Part shown: in pieces, positions 17,286 to 25,435 of the stretch
Position numbering within the stretch: the first letter of the stretch is position 1
Layout of the letters: every line of letters begins with the position of its first letter
Source of the DNA: Anaerolineae bacterium
GTDB lineage: Bacteria > Chloroflexota > Anaerolineae > Aggregatilineales > J027
Assembly (NCBI GenBank): GCA_021463865.1
Contig: JAJTXY010000025.1
Coordinates: 1 to 56,472 of the forward strand
Direction: 5' to 3'
Length of the DNA stretch: 56,472 bases
Translations under genes and position numbers: made by a program
The notes under the pieces: model-generated
What the model was told of the DNA's origin: nothing
Databases searched by the model: none
Seen by the model: the letters and a program-made list of their open reading frames with translations, nothing else

Positions 17286-18149
17286 TTAGATCTCCCACTG
17301 TGCCAACCAGCTTTGAAGCTGGGGATAGGTAAACACCGGCCCATCTTTACAGATGAAGGTCGGCCCGAACTGACAGTGCCCACACAGGCCGATGGCGCAT
17401 TTCATATTACGTTCCATCGAAAGGGCAATCGCTTCACCCTGTACCCCGCGTTTTTGTAACTCAATCGCGGTAAAACGCATCATGACTTCGGGGCCACAGA
17501 CCATCGCCACCGTGTTGAGCGCGTCAAAAGGTGCTTTGGGGATGAGTTTGGTGACGACCCCGACGTTACCGTGCCAATCGCTGTCTCCATAATCTACAGT
17601 GACAAAGATTTCGAGGTCAAAGCGGGCACGCCATTTTTCGAGTTCTTTACGGAATAGAATATCTTCGGGGCTACGGCAGCCATAGAGCAAAACGACTTTG
17701 CCATAGCGATCCCGGTGAGCCAACATCTGGTAAAGCACCGGGCGGAGGGGGGCAAGCCCAATCCCACCTGCGACAAGTACAACATCGCAGCCCTTGGCCG
17801 CACTCACGGGCCAACCGGTTCCAAATGGGCCGCGCACGCCTAAGACATCGCCGGTTTTCAGTTTGCTCATCGCTTTAGTGACTGCCCCGACAATACGGGT
17901 GGTATGGACAAGCATGGCGGGCTGATTGGGATCGCCGCTGATTGAAATCGGGATTTCGCCCACGCCAAAGATATAGAGCATATTGAACTGTCCGGGGGCG
18001 AAGGTAAACAGCCGTTCGGAATTGACGGGTTCCATCTCTAAGGTAAAGGTGTCATAGGATTCTTTCATGACCCGCTTCACACGAAACGGCTCCGGTTGCA
18101 TTGGGTCAGTGAGTTGCTGGGTTGTCAATTGAGGTGTCAGATTAATCAT
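17286..18149 (-). CDS. hydG: Hydrogenase gamma subunit, FAD/NAD(P)-binding with [2Fe-2S]
   Basis: The 287-aa protein is a ferredoxin-NADP reductase-like diaphorase. It has a FAD-binding barrel ([22 protein letters not shown]), a nucleotide-binding domain ([25 protein letters not shown]) and a C-terminal [2Fe-2S] site with [17 protein letters not shown]. It is related to dihydroorotate dehydrogenase PyrK and sulfhydrogenase gamma. It would link the hydrogenase to NAD(P)H. Its ATG overlaps the end of the cyclic-nucleotide-binding gene by 8 nt. Confidence 0.93.
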   Translation of the reverse strand: MINLTPQLTTQQLTDPMQPEPFRVKRVMKESYDTFTLEMEPVNSERLFTFAPGQFNMLYIFGVGEIPISISGDPNQPAMLVHTTRIVGAVTKAMSKLKTGDVLGVRGPFGTGWPVSAAKGCDVVLVAGGIGLAPLRPVLYQMLAHRDRYGKVVLLYGCRSPEDILFRKELEKWRARFDLEIFVTVDYGDSDWHGNVGVVTKLIPKAPFDALNTVAMVCGPEVMMRFTAIELQKRGVQGEAIALSMERNMKCAIGLCGHCQFGPTFICKDGPVFTYPQLQSWLAQWEI

Positions 18150-18594
18150 AGAGTTTTAGCACCTGTAGTCGGGTTTGTTGTAGACGGTCTGCCAAGACTG
18201 TTGCAAACCGCTGCATCATCAAGTAACCGAGGGTATGATCGTTCTCGCATTTGGTACGTAGGCATTTCCCATCCATCGCTACGGCGCGGGTGAGCTTGAT
18301 GGCTTTTGCATCAAAGTGCCAGTGGTAGGGCGCGAACAACCACGACCAGCCAAGGACATCATTTTCCTGCAAGGTGTCAATCGCTATGGGGCCGCGTCGG
18401 GGGTCATGAATTTCAAGGGCAACATGGCCGTGCCGAATGACGTAAAAGACATCGGCATTTTCGCCTTCGCGGAAAATATACTCGCCTGCTTCAAAGATGA
18501 CATTCGTGGCACAACCCGCCATCAGTTCCAAATGCTCTGGCTTAAACCCTTTGAAGAATTCATGCTCATGTAAAAGCTCATCCAATGTTCTCAT
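18142..18594 (-). CDS. Cyclic-nucleotide-binding-domain protein without a DNA-binding domain
   Basis: The 150-aa protein is essentially one cNMP-binding/Crp effector domain ([63 protein letters not shown]) followed by the start of a long helix ([17 protein letters not shown]). The usual C-terminal helix-turn-helix is absent. The ATG at 18594 has GAGGGTAG just upstream; the longer frame overlaps hydB. It overlaps hydB by 17 nt and hydG by 8 nt, so it is embedded in the hydrogenase operon. It could regulate enzyme activity or assembly by binding a nucleotide or other ligand rather than act on DNA. The phosphate-binding arginine position appears altered ([12 protein letters not shown] region), so the ligand is uncertain. 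Confidence 0.8.
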   Translation of the reverse strand: MRTLDELLHEHEFFKGFKPEHLELMAGCATNVIFEAGEYIFREGENADVFYVIRHGHVALEIHDPRRGPIAIDTLQENDVLGWSWLFAPYHWHFDAKAIKLTRAVAMDGKCLRTKCENDHTLGYLMMQRFATVLADRLQQTRLQVLKLYD

Positions 18595-19750
18595 CGCTAC
18601 CCTCTTTGATAGTCTCGCCTTTGGCTTTGGTTTGACGAATGGCTTCAAGTTCGGCGGTGATGTCAATGCCTACTGGACACCATGTAATGCAGCGTCCGCA
18701 TCCAACACAGCCGAGCGTGCCAAATTGATCTATCCATGTTGCTAATTTATGGGTCATCCACTGGCGATAGCGAGACTTTGATGTATAGCGGACACTCCCA
18801 CCATGAATGTACGAAAAATCCATTGTAAAGCACGAATCCCATTTGCGAATCCGTTCAGCCTGCTGGCCTGTCAGGTCGCTCACGTCTTCAACCGTCGTGC
18901 AGAAACAGGTCGGGCAGACCATCGTGCAGTTGGCACAAGTCAAACATCGCGTGGCGATCTCATCCCAGCGGGGGTTCTCACTATTGGTATAGAGCAGTTC
19001 TTTGATCCCGTCGGTGTTGAGATGTCGCTTGATTTGATGAGCGGCTTGGTCGGTAATGGTCTTTGGTAGTTTGGCTTCCCTTTTATCGGCGGTGCGAACG
19101 GGTAGCTGTTCCAAGACATGCTGACCGCGTTCTGTGCCAACTTCGACTACAAAATAATGGGTTTCGTGGTCAATGACTTCGGTAAGCGCCAAATCATATC
19201 CCGCCTCTACTTTGGGGCCAGTATTGACGGAGGTACAGAAGCATGTCCCGCCAGCTTGCCCGCAATTGACGGCGACTATAAACAGATTTTCGCGGTGGGC
19301 GTGATAGGTGGGGTCTACATATTCCCCTTCGATGAAGACCCGATCTTGAATGGCAATGGCATGAAGCTCACAAGACCTTACTCCAATAAAGGCCATAGGT
19401 TCAGGCTTTTCGGAGTCTGGCAAGATTTCGAAACTGCCATTGCTGAGGGCGGCTTGCCAGAGTCGGACTTGTGAGGGGTAGAGGAATTTTTTCCATGATT
19501 GGGGCGCGATGACATAGCCGAAAAATGCCTCATCCGAGCGACGGCTCAGGCGATAGGTCGCGGCATCTTGTTCATCTGTCCAACCAATGGGAAGATCGGT
19601 TACGGCAGTGATGTCGTCGTAAATTACGGCGTTGTGGTCAAAGGTTGGGCCGATCACCCGATAGCCTATACCCACAAGTACATCAATCAACTGCTGAAAA
19701 TCGGTACTCTCTAAAACATATTTGGTACTGCTGTTGGTGTTCAAAGTCAT
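18578..19750 (-). CDS. hydB: Hydrogenase beta subunit, 4Fe-4S dicluster protein
   Basis: The 390-aa protein resembles sulfhydrogenase beta and anaerobic sulfite reductase subunit A. The C-terminal half has two ferredoxin motifs, [16 protein letters not shown] and [16 protein letters not shown], each able to bind a [4Fe-4S] cluster. Extra cysteines occur at [10 protein letters not shown] and [11 protein letters not shown]. It would pass electrons between HydD and HydG or an outside acceptor. ATG 19750 was chosen with AAAGGA about 9 nt upstream; in-frame ATGs up to 19771 are possible but less well placed. It is the first gene of the hydrogenase block, 192 nt after the NrfD gene, with a hairpin in between. 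Confidence 0.9.
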   Translation of the reverse strand: MTLNTNSSTKYVLESTDFQQLIDVLVGIGYRVIGPTFDHNAVIYDDITAVTDLPIGWTDEQDAATYRLSRRSDEAFFGYVIAPQSWKKFLYPSQVRLWQAALSNGSFEILPDSEKPEPMAFIGVRSCELHAIAIQDRVFIEGEYVDPTYHAHRENLFIVAVNCGQAGGTCFCTSVNTGPKVEAGYDLALTEVIDHETHYFVVEVGTERGQHVLEQLPVRTADKREAKLPKTITDQAAHQIKRHLNTDGIKELLYTNSENPRWDEIATRCLTCANCTMVCPTCFCTTVEDVSDLTGQQAERIRKWDSCFTMDFSYIHGGSVRYTSKSRYRQWMTHKLATWIDQFGTLGCVGCGRCITWCPVGIDITAELEAIRQTKAKGETIKEGSDENIG

Positions 19751-19884
19751 CCACACCATCCTTTGATTCAAACAATGATGACGACGATGACAGTGTAAAA
19801 TGTGAAAATTGGTTCTAGCTCAACAACCCTTTTTAAAATTCAATAATCTACTACCTCTACAATAATTTATGTGGGGTTAAACGA

Positions 19885-19929
19885 GGAGTACCACCCGTCA
19901 TGCTTTTGAGAGCATTTCTGCGGTACTCC
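19885..19929 (-). repeat. Nested hairpin between nrfD-like and hydB genes
   Basis: An outer 8-bp stem, GGAGTACC (19885-19892) with GGTACTCC (19922-19929), encloses an inner 5-bp stem, ATGCT (19900-19904) with AGCAT (19911-19915). It lies 14 nt past the stop of the NrfD-type gene. The minus strand continues TCGTTTAACC, a poor T tail. It may be a leaky terminator or an mRNA processing or stability element that sets the ratio of the membrane module to the hydrogenase. The rest of the 192-nt gap is AT-rich with no clear promoter. Confidence 0.55.
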
Positions 19930-19942
19930 CCAATATTCATGT

Positions 19943-21226
19943 TTAATCACCCGCTGGAACAGGGACAGCCGATACTGTTGGGGCAACTGCTTCCTCTGGG
20001 ATTTCAACGGGTTCGCCTTGATAGGCAGGCAAGTAACGCATCCCCAGCGAGAAAATCAGCGTTAGGCCCGCCACAATGCCGATACCTGTCCCGATTTCTG
20101 TCCATGCTGGGAAATAATGCGACACCAATGGGCTAGTAACCGCTGGAGATTCGGTCAAAGGCTCGGTAAAGGCTAGTAAGGTCGTATGCAGCCGATTTGC
20201 GACTAGTCCCCCCATCGTTAGGCCGCTGCCGATCAGTAGCATGGCGACACTTTGGGCTTGACGGGCGCGAATCAGCAGATAGGCCGCCAGCAAGCCGCCC
20301 AAGATGATCTCCCATGACCAAAACGAAATGGCAAACGACCCCGACATCAACGACGTAAAGGCTTCGGTGCGTCCCGGTGAATAGCCATAATTCCCAACGG
20401 TGGTGTCCCAAAAACGCATATACAAGTAGACCAACAGAATCGCACCCGCCATTTGTCCCACTTCGAACAATACAGACAGGGGGACAAGCGTGCGTTTCTT
20501 CAACCACTGCACAATCAGGGTCATATGAACGGAGAACGCCATCCCACTCGCTACGGCTGAGACGATGAACAACAGGGGCATAGTGGCACGGAACAGCGAG
20601 GCACGCCCGACCACAACCCCATACGTTCCGCCGAGGCTGGATTGATGCAGTAGGGAGAGGCACATACCAATGACTGCCAGTACAGGCGCGAAGTGATGGA
20701 CACTATGACCGAAATGCTGTAAACGTTTAAACCGATTAAACAAGGGCAGTTCCACGACCATCGGGAAGACTTCCAGCGCAAGCACTGAGAAGTAGAGTGT
20801 GATGCACATCGTTACTTCCCACAGCATGGAGTGGATGTTCCAGTAGACCCATCCGTGCCAGAAACGGTCAGGTCGTCCGATGTCCAAAATCAGACACATC
20901 AGAGCACCACTATAGCCCAGTAACCCGATAAACACGGCGATCCGCGCAAGGGGTTGGTATTCTTTGCGTCCTAGCAGGTAGGTCATGGCAGAGAGCGAGA
21001 AGGCTCCAGCAGCCAAGCCGATGCAGGATAGGTCAAGCACAATCCATAGACCCCACGGCGCACCATCGGTTAGGTTGGTGACTCCGAGGCCTTTGTAAAA
21101 CACCCATAGGCCTGATACCAAACCAAATGTGATGGGGATAAGCAGGAAGGCCACCCACCACCAAAACAGTGGTACGGCGCGTGCCTTTGCCCCGATAGAC
21201 TGAAGCCGATTTTTCTTAGCGGTCAT
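19943..21226 (-). CDS. NrfD/PsrC-family quinone-interacting membrane subunit
   Basis: The 427-aa polytopic protein has about nine to ten membrane helices. Sequences such as GAPWGLWIVLDLSCIGLAAGAFSLS and WHGWVYWNIHSMLWEV are typical of the NrfD/HybB/DmsC group. These subunits exchange electrons between menaquinone or ubiquinone and an Fe-S partner, here the Tat ferredoxin encoded just upstream (gap 17 nt). GGAG lies 9 nt before the ATG. Together with the ferredoxin and 17-heme cytochrome it forms a module like Qrc or alternative complex III, but with no molybdopterin catalytic subunit in this window. Confidence 0.9.
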   Translation of the reverse strand: MTAKKNRLQSIGAKARAVPLFWWWVAFLLIPITFGLVSGLWVFYKGLGVTNLTDGAPWGLWIVLDLSCIGLAAGAFSLSAMTYLLGRKEYQPLARIAVFIGLLGYSGALMCLILDIGRPDRFWHGWVYWNIHSMLWEVTMCITLYFSVLALEVFPMVVELPLFNRFKRLQHFGHSVHHFAPVLAVIGMCLSLLHQSSLGGTYGVVVGRASLFRATMPLLFIVSAVASGMAFSVHMTLIVQWLKKRTLVPLSVLFEVGQMAGAILLVYLYMRFWDTTVGNYGYSPGRTEAFTSLMSGSFAISFWSWEIILGGLLAAYLLIRARQAQSVAMLLIGSGLTMGGLVANRLHTTLLAFTEPLTESPAVTSPLVSHYFPAWTEIGTGIGIVAGLTLIFSLGMRYLPAYQGEPVEIPEEAVAPTVSAVPVPAGD

Positions 21227-21243
21227 CGTTGAGGCTCCTTTCG

Positions 21244-22050
21244 TTAGGCCTGCTCATTGGGCAGCAGATAGAAAACTCGCGGATTTGTTCCAAGATCGGA
21301 ACGTAGTACCACCGACTGTCGGCCAGCCAATTTAAGCGAAGCTGGACTACTGGGATCACGCAGGTCGCCGAAAACACGGGCTTCGGTGGGGCAGATCACA
21401 CAGCAGGCCGGGGTTGCTGCCGGGTCTTTGCCGGGTATTAGGCCTCGCTCTTCGGCTTTGTCCAAGCGATGAGCACAGAAGGTGCATTTTTCGACAACCC
21501 CGCGCGGACGGCGCGGCACTTCGGGTTCGCCCCATGTTGGCACTTGGGGATTTTCCCCGTCGTTTTCTTCCCAATTGAAGACACGCACGCCATAGGGACA
21601 CGCGACCATACAGTAGCGACAGCCAATGCAGCGGTCATAGTCCATTGCGACAAGGCCATCTTCGCGGTGGAAGGTGGCTTGTACCGGACAGACCTCGACA
21701 CACGGGGCATGTTCGCAGTGCATACAGGGGCGGGTGATAAAGACGGGTTTGGCGAAGGTGTCTTCGTCTTCAAGTAAGATATTCCACAGATGACCGTTGG
21801 CGGTGTCGTTGGTCGCTTGGCAAGCATAAACGCAGCGCCGACAGCCAATACACGTTTGCAGATCAATCACCATTGCCCAATAGGGGCCGTTTTTGTTGAT
21901 TTCGCTGTGGGCCGCCTCACCAAGCGGGTCTTCATGCGCCACGAACCATTTATAGAGTCGGTCAGCCCCAAACAGGCTGATGCCCATGCCCGCCGCGAGC
22001 AGGATAAACTCACGGCGGGTCATTTCACGAGTGCGGGTGGGGGTACTCAT
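21244..22050 (-). CDS. Tat-exported four-cluster ferredoxin subunit
   Basis: The 268-aa protein begins with a Tat-like signal (TRREFILLAAGMGISLFGADRLY; a twin Arg is present but the motif is not perfect). Cysteine motifs follow: CIGCRRCVYACQ, CEHAPCVEVCP, CIGCRYCMVACPYG, then CTFCAHRLDK and ACCVICPTEA. This is the HybA/DmsB/DsrO pattern with four [4Fe-4S] clusters. It would sit outside the membrane and bridge the NrfD protein and the 17-heme cytochrome. The ATG overlaps the cytochrome stop codon (ATGA), with GGGAGG upstream. Confidence 0.92.
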   Translation of the reverse strand: MSTPTRTREMTRREFILLAAGMGISLFGADRLYKWFVAHEDPLGEAAHSEINKNGPYWAMVIDLQTCIGCRRCVYACQATNDTANGHLWNILLEDEDTFAKPVFITRPCMHCEHAPCVEVCPVQATFHREDGLVAMDYDRCIGCRYCMVACPYGVRVFNWEENDGENPQVPTWGEPEVPRRPRGVVEKCTFCAHRLDKAEERGLIPGKDPAATPACCVICPTEARVFGDLRDPSSPASLKLAGRQSVVLRSDLGTNPRVFYLLPNEQA

Positions 22051-24491
22051 CGTATCCTCCCGAAACGGATCACGGCGAAGACCATAAACAGCAGGATTAA
22101 CATGCCGATTGCGCCGCCGATGACCCCCGAATAGAGATTCTGATCGGAGGTTTCTTCTAGCTCTTTGACATCGGCTTGCAGGTCTTCGACTTCACTGGCT
22201 TCTTCGGGCGATTGGCGCGAGTCCCGAACACTTAACAGGTGGGTGTTGCCATGACAATTTGAGCAAACACCGGGGTCAATCCCCATTGTATGGTTGCGGG
22301 TCACTTCTACAACGCCACTGCGTTGGTTGCGCTGTGACATATGACAATCTACACAGGTCATATCGTCGGCCATATGGACTTCATCAATCAAGGCTTCTTG
22401 GTGACAGCCGCTGCATGTCGTGTTGATGTCGTCTAAGATTAGGCCGTTGTTGTGGGGGGTATGGCAGTCTACACAGTCAATGCCGGCGCTACTGTGTGTA
22501 CTGAGTAACCATTCATCGTAGGACGGGGCATGAGCACCACTGTGGCAGCTACCGCATGTGGACGATTCGTCGGCAATGGCAATCGGTGAGGGTGGGTGTT
22601 CGGCTCCACCTTCTGGCAAAGTGTGGCAACTGGTACAGGTCACACCTTCGAACACATATTGCTGCGTCTGGGAATCATAACCGGAGGCGTGGCAACGCAT
22701 ACAATAGGTGGGGCGTCCGTTTTCGGCATAATCGTCTAAGAACGTCTCGCTCAAAGAAGCATTGGCGTGAGGTGAGGTTTGCCATTGGCGATGCTCATCA
22801 CGATGACATTCCGCACATTCGGCAGGGTCAGCCACTTCACCCGGTGAGAAGGTGTCTATACTGACATCTTGTACCACACCGAGGGTGATTTCAGCTTTAT
22901 CGAGCAAGGCGTCGGTGTAAGCAAAATTGTGGATACCGAGGCTGCCGTCTTGACCGATAAAGTCAAGGATGGTGCGAATCCAAGGCTCAGGTTCAGCAAC
23001 TTGGGCATAGACGGTTTCGATATTCAAGAGACGTTGATGGATGCCCTCCTGCGTATCTTGAATGAAGTTTTGGGCGTAATCTTTTTCTAAGTCCGTATGA
23101 CAATTCGTGCAGCTATCGGGTTGTCCTTCTTCGGCATCTCCCGGCGCTACCGGACTTAGGGTATGGCTATAGCGGGTCGCAGATTCGACTGGCACCGATG
23201 GCATATGACAGGTCAGGCAGTCAGGGCCATTTTCGGCGGTAAAGTGTCCGGAGGGGATCCCCTCAAGCCCAGCAACAATTGCGTCGCCTTCGTACATTTC
23301 CTGTACCGGATAATGAACGCTGCCAGACCGACTATTGCTGTGACACTCTACACATAGGGCATAGGGTTCTTTGGTCAGTAGATAATCCGTCGGTGGTGTA
23401 TCGCTGTGCGTCACATGACAGGTACTACAGGTGATACCATATTGTGCGGATTCTATCGTGATGGGTTCGGGTGGTGTGCCTTCAATTTCACCCGATTCAT
23501 ATTTGGCGATAAGCGCTTGGCGCTGGCGGTAATCTACACTATGGCATTCCAAACAGCTATCTTCGGCAATTTCACTGGCTTTGAGGTTGGTCAGCGAATT
23601 GGCATGGGCTGAATTGAACCACTCATTGAACTGCATGTTGGGCTGTTTGCCGTGACCGGAGACCCACCATGTTGCATGATCTTCGGGAGGAGTGAGGGTA
23701 AAGACACCGTCCTGTACGAGTGTGTCTCCGGGGAGGTAACTTGCTGCATAGGGCAAGCCGTTGGCGACTTCGGTGCCTTGACTGTGACAACGTCCACAGA
23801 TTTGGGCATCGGGACTGACGACAATCGCGTCGCGCACAACCTGAAGTTCTTCTTCACTGGGGCGCGAACCCGCATCATCGGCGGCTTCGACATGGGCCAA
23901 ACCGGGGCCATGACAGGCTTCGCATTGCACGCCTTCATCTTCCCATTCGCCTTTGTCTAGCTCAAAACCGGTGGTGTGGCATCCGGCACAATTCTGATTC
24001 CAATCATAGGCGGGATCAGGCCAAGTTTCGGCAAGCGTTAGGGCCTGCCATTCCTGCGTTTGCACGTTCCATTCCGCAGGCAGTACCTGATATTCATCCT
24101 CACCTGTTGCATAAAGATAGCGCTGCACATAGCGGCCTGAGCCGACAGCATAAACAATATCCTCAAGCGTAAAAGCACGAGCTTCCGACGCGCCGGGGAA
24201 CGTTACTTGGCGCAGATCGTCGCCTTTCGAAAAATCGGCAAGAATTGGGAAATCTTCGTCATCGGCCTCGATTAAAGCACGGGCATGACGGGATTCCTTG
24301 TGACTTTGACTATAATCGCGGTGACAGTCGCTACATTCGCCTGCCCCCACATACTCTGGTTCGCCATTATCTTGCGCGTGAATGGGCGATGATTCCATGA
24401 AGAACGACGCCAATCCAATCAACACAAGGCCAAACCCTATTACAACTACTGTGAGACTGAGTGCTTTTCGTACCAAGGGTAGCCTCTCCAT
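22047..24491 (-). CDS. 17-heme cytochrome c
   Basis: The protein (814 aa from ATG 24491) has 17 CxxCH sites. An N-terminal anchor (SLTVVVIGFGLVLIGLASFF) and a C-terminal helix (GVIGGAIGMLILLFMVFAVI) bracket it. Residues about 40-520 hold nine hemes and are clearly paralogous to the nine-heme protein at 8196-9977. Residues about 530-740 add eight closely spaced hemes (CAECH, CMRCH, CTSCH, CGSCH, CVDCH, CSGCH, CVDCH, CSNCH). A coiled-coil-prone acidic stretch precedes the last helix. ATG 24491 fits the paralogue's N-terminus. A TTG at 24557 with AGAGGA upstream would add 22 unusual residues and is the alternative. It heads the ferredoxin-NrfD module and is probably the extracytoplasmic electron donor or acceptor. 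Confidence 0.88.
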   Translation of the reverse strand: MERLPLVRKALSLTVVVIGFGLVLIGLASFFMESSPIHAQDNGEPEYVGAGECSDCHRDYSQSHKESRHARALIEADDEDFPILADFSKGDDLRQVTFPGASEARAFTLEDIVYAVGSGRYVQRYLYATGEDEYQVLPAEWNVQTQEWQALTLAETWPDPAYDWNQNCAGCHTTGFELDKGEWEDEGVQCEACHGPGLAHVEAADDAGSRPSEEELQVVRDAIVVSPDAQICGRCHSQGTEVANGLPYAASYLPGDTLVQDGVFTLTPPEDHATWWVSGHGKQPNMQFNEWFNSAHANSLTNLKASEIAEDSCLECHSVDYRQRQALIAKYESGEIEGTPPEPITIESAQYGITCSTCHVTHSDTPPTDYLLTKEPYALCVECHSNSRSGSVHYPVQEMYEGDAIVAGLEGIPSGHFTAENGPDCLTCHMPSVPVESATRYSHTLSPVAPGDAEEGQPDSCTNCHTDLEKDYAQNFIQDTQEGIHQRLLNIETVYAQVAEPEPWIRTILDFIGQDGSLGIHNFAYTDALLDKAEITLGVVQDVSIDTFSPGEVADPAECAECHRDEHRQWQTSPHANASLSETFLDDYAENGRPTYCMRCHASGYDSQTQQYVFEGVTCTSCHTLPEGGAEHPPSPIAIADESSTCGSCHSGAHAPSYDEWLLSTHSSAGIDCVDCHTPHNNGLILDDINTTCSGCHQEALIDEVHMADDMTCVDCHMSQRNQRSGVVEVTRNHTMGIDPGVCSNCHGNTHLLSVRDSRQSPEEASEVEDLQADVKELEETSDQNLYSGVIGGAIGMLILLFMVFAVIRFGRIR

Positions 24492-24495
24492 TGAA

Positions 24496-24524
24496 GACAA
24501 AAGGGCAACTTCACGAGAGTGCCC
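24496..24524 (-). promoter_or_regulatory. Hairpin with T tract just before the 17-heme cytochrome start
   Basis: On the minus strand GGGCA (24520-24524) pairs with TGCCC (24503-24507), followed by TTTTGTC. If ATG 24491 is the true start, this is a terminator-like attenuator 5 nt upstream of the gene. If TTG 24557 is used, it lies inside the coding sequence. Confidence 0.4.
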
Positions 24525-24734
24525 ATCCTCGCAGTCGCCCTTTGCTTTTCTATTCAATTAAAGTCCTCTAACCGCTGTGTCGTTGTTTGGCGTCTATGAG
24601 GGCGATTGCAAGGCTGATATGACTAAAGCTATGCAGCCAGTTAAAGGTTAATATCCCCTCGATAAATTAACTTTTTCTTGATTCTATTTTAGGGTGTGCC
24701 ACATGCTCCTACAAGCAGTCTTGTCATCATTCGA

Positions 24735-24750
24735 AGTGAGGTTTATCACT
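24735..24750. promoter_or_regulatory. CRP-like palindrome upstream of the cytochrome-hydrogenase operon
   Basis: AGTGA-N6-TCACT is a perfect palindrome with the geometry of the CRP/FNR-family consensus (TGTGA-N6-TCACA). It lies in the 200-nt gap between the response regulator and the 17-heme cytochrome genes. A second inverted repeat, GTTAAT/ATTAAC, lies near 24645-24671. No clear -10/-35 pair was found. It is a candidate operator only. Confidence 0.4.
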
Positions 24751-24759
24751 GATGCGATC

Positions 24760-25419
24760 TCAATCCTCCTCTAACGAAATGATGCCCTTGCGAATGGCAT
24801 ATTTCACCAATTCGGTGCGGGTATGTAAGTTCAGTTTTTGCATAATATTTTCGCGGTGGCGCTCCACCGTTTTGACCGAGATATTGAGGCGGTTGGCAAT
24901 GGCCTGATTGGTTTCATCTTCGGCTATCAGGGCCAATACTTCGCGTTCCCGTTCGGTGAGGCCGTCATAACTTTCTTGGGCCACGCCTTGCCGCACACGA
25001 CTGACATAATCGAAAACCAATTCTTTGGCGATACGGGGTTCCAAAAATACATCGCCTTTGGCGACGACATGAATGGCGTGCAGCAAATCATCTGGGGCGG
25101 CTCGTTTGGGGACATAACCGGATGCCCCGGCCTGCAACATGCGGAAAAAATAATCCGCCCCTTCATGAATTGTTACGGCAAGGACGGCTACTTGGGGGAT
25201 TTCTTGTTTAATACGGCGGGTGGCTTCAACCCCGTCCATTTCGGGCATGGTAACATCCATAACCATAACATCGGGTTTAAACTCATGGGCAAGTTGTAGT
25301 CCTTGCTGCCCATTTTCACCTTCGCCCACAATTTCTAGTTCGGGGTCACTTTCTAACAGCATTCGCATACCGGCACGAACTACACTGTGGTCATCTACGA
25401 TAACGATTCGGATTGTCAT
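24760..25419 (-). CDS. NarL/FixJ-family response regulator
   Basis: The 219-aa protein has a receiver domain (VIVDDHSVVRAGMRMLL; phosphoacceptor Asp55 in VMVMDVTMPEMDG; conserved Thr and Lys in VLAVTIHE and GYVPK). A LuxR-type HTH is in the last 65 residues (LTEREREVLALIAEDETNQAIANRL). ATG 25419 is preceded by GAGG at a good distance; a GTG at 25443 would overlap the kinase stop. It follows the sensor kinase gene directly and precedes the cytochrome-hydrogenase genes, so these are its likely targets. Confidence 0.93.
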   Translation of the reverse strand: MTIRIVIVDDHSVVRAGMRMLLESDPELEIVGEGENGQQGLQLAHEFKPDVMVMDVTMPEMDGVEATRRIKQEIPQVAVLAVTIHEGADYFFRMLQAGASGYVPKRAAPDDLLHAIHVVAKGDVFLEPRIAKELVFDYVSRVRQGVAQESYDGLTEREREVLALIAEDETNQAIANRLNISVKTVERHRENIMQKLNLHTRTELVKYAIRKGIISLEED

Positions 25420-25435
25420 GATGCGCCTCAAACTT

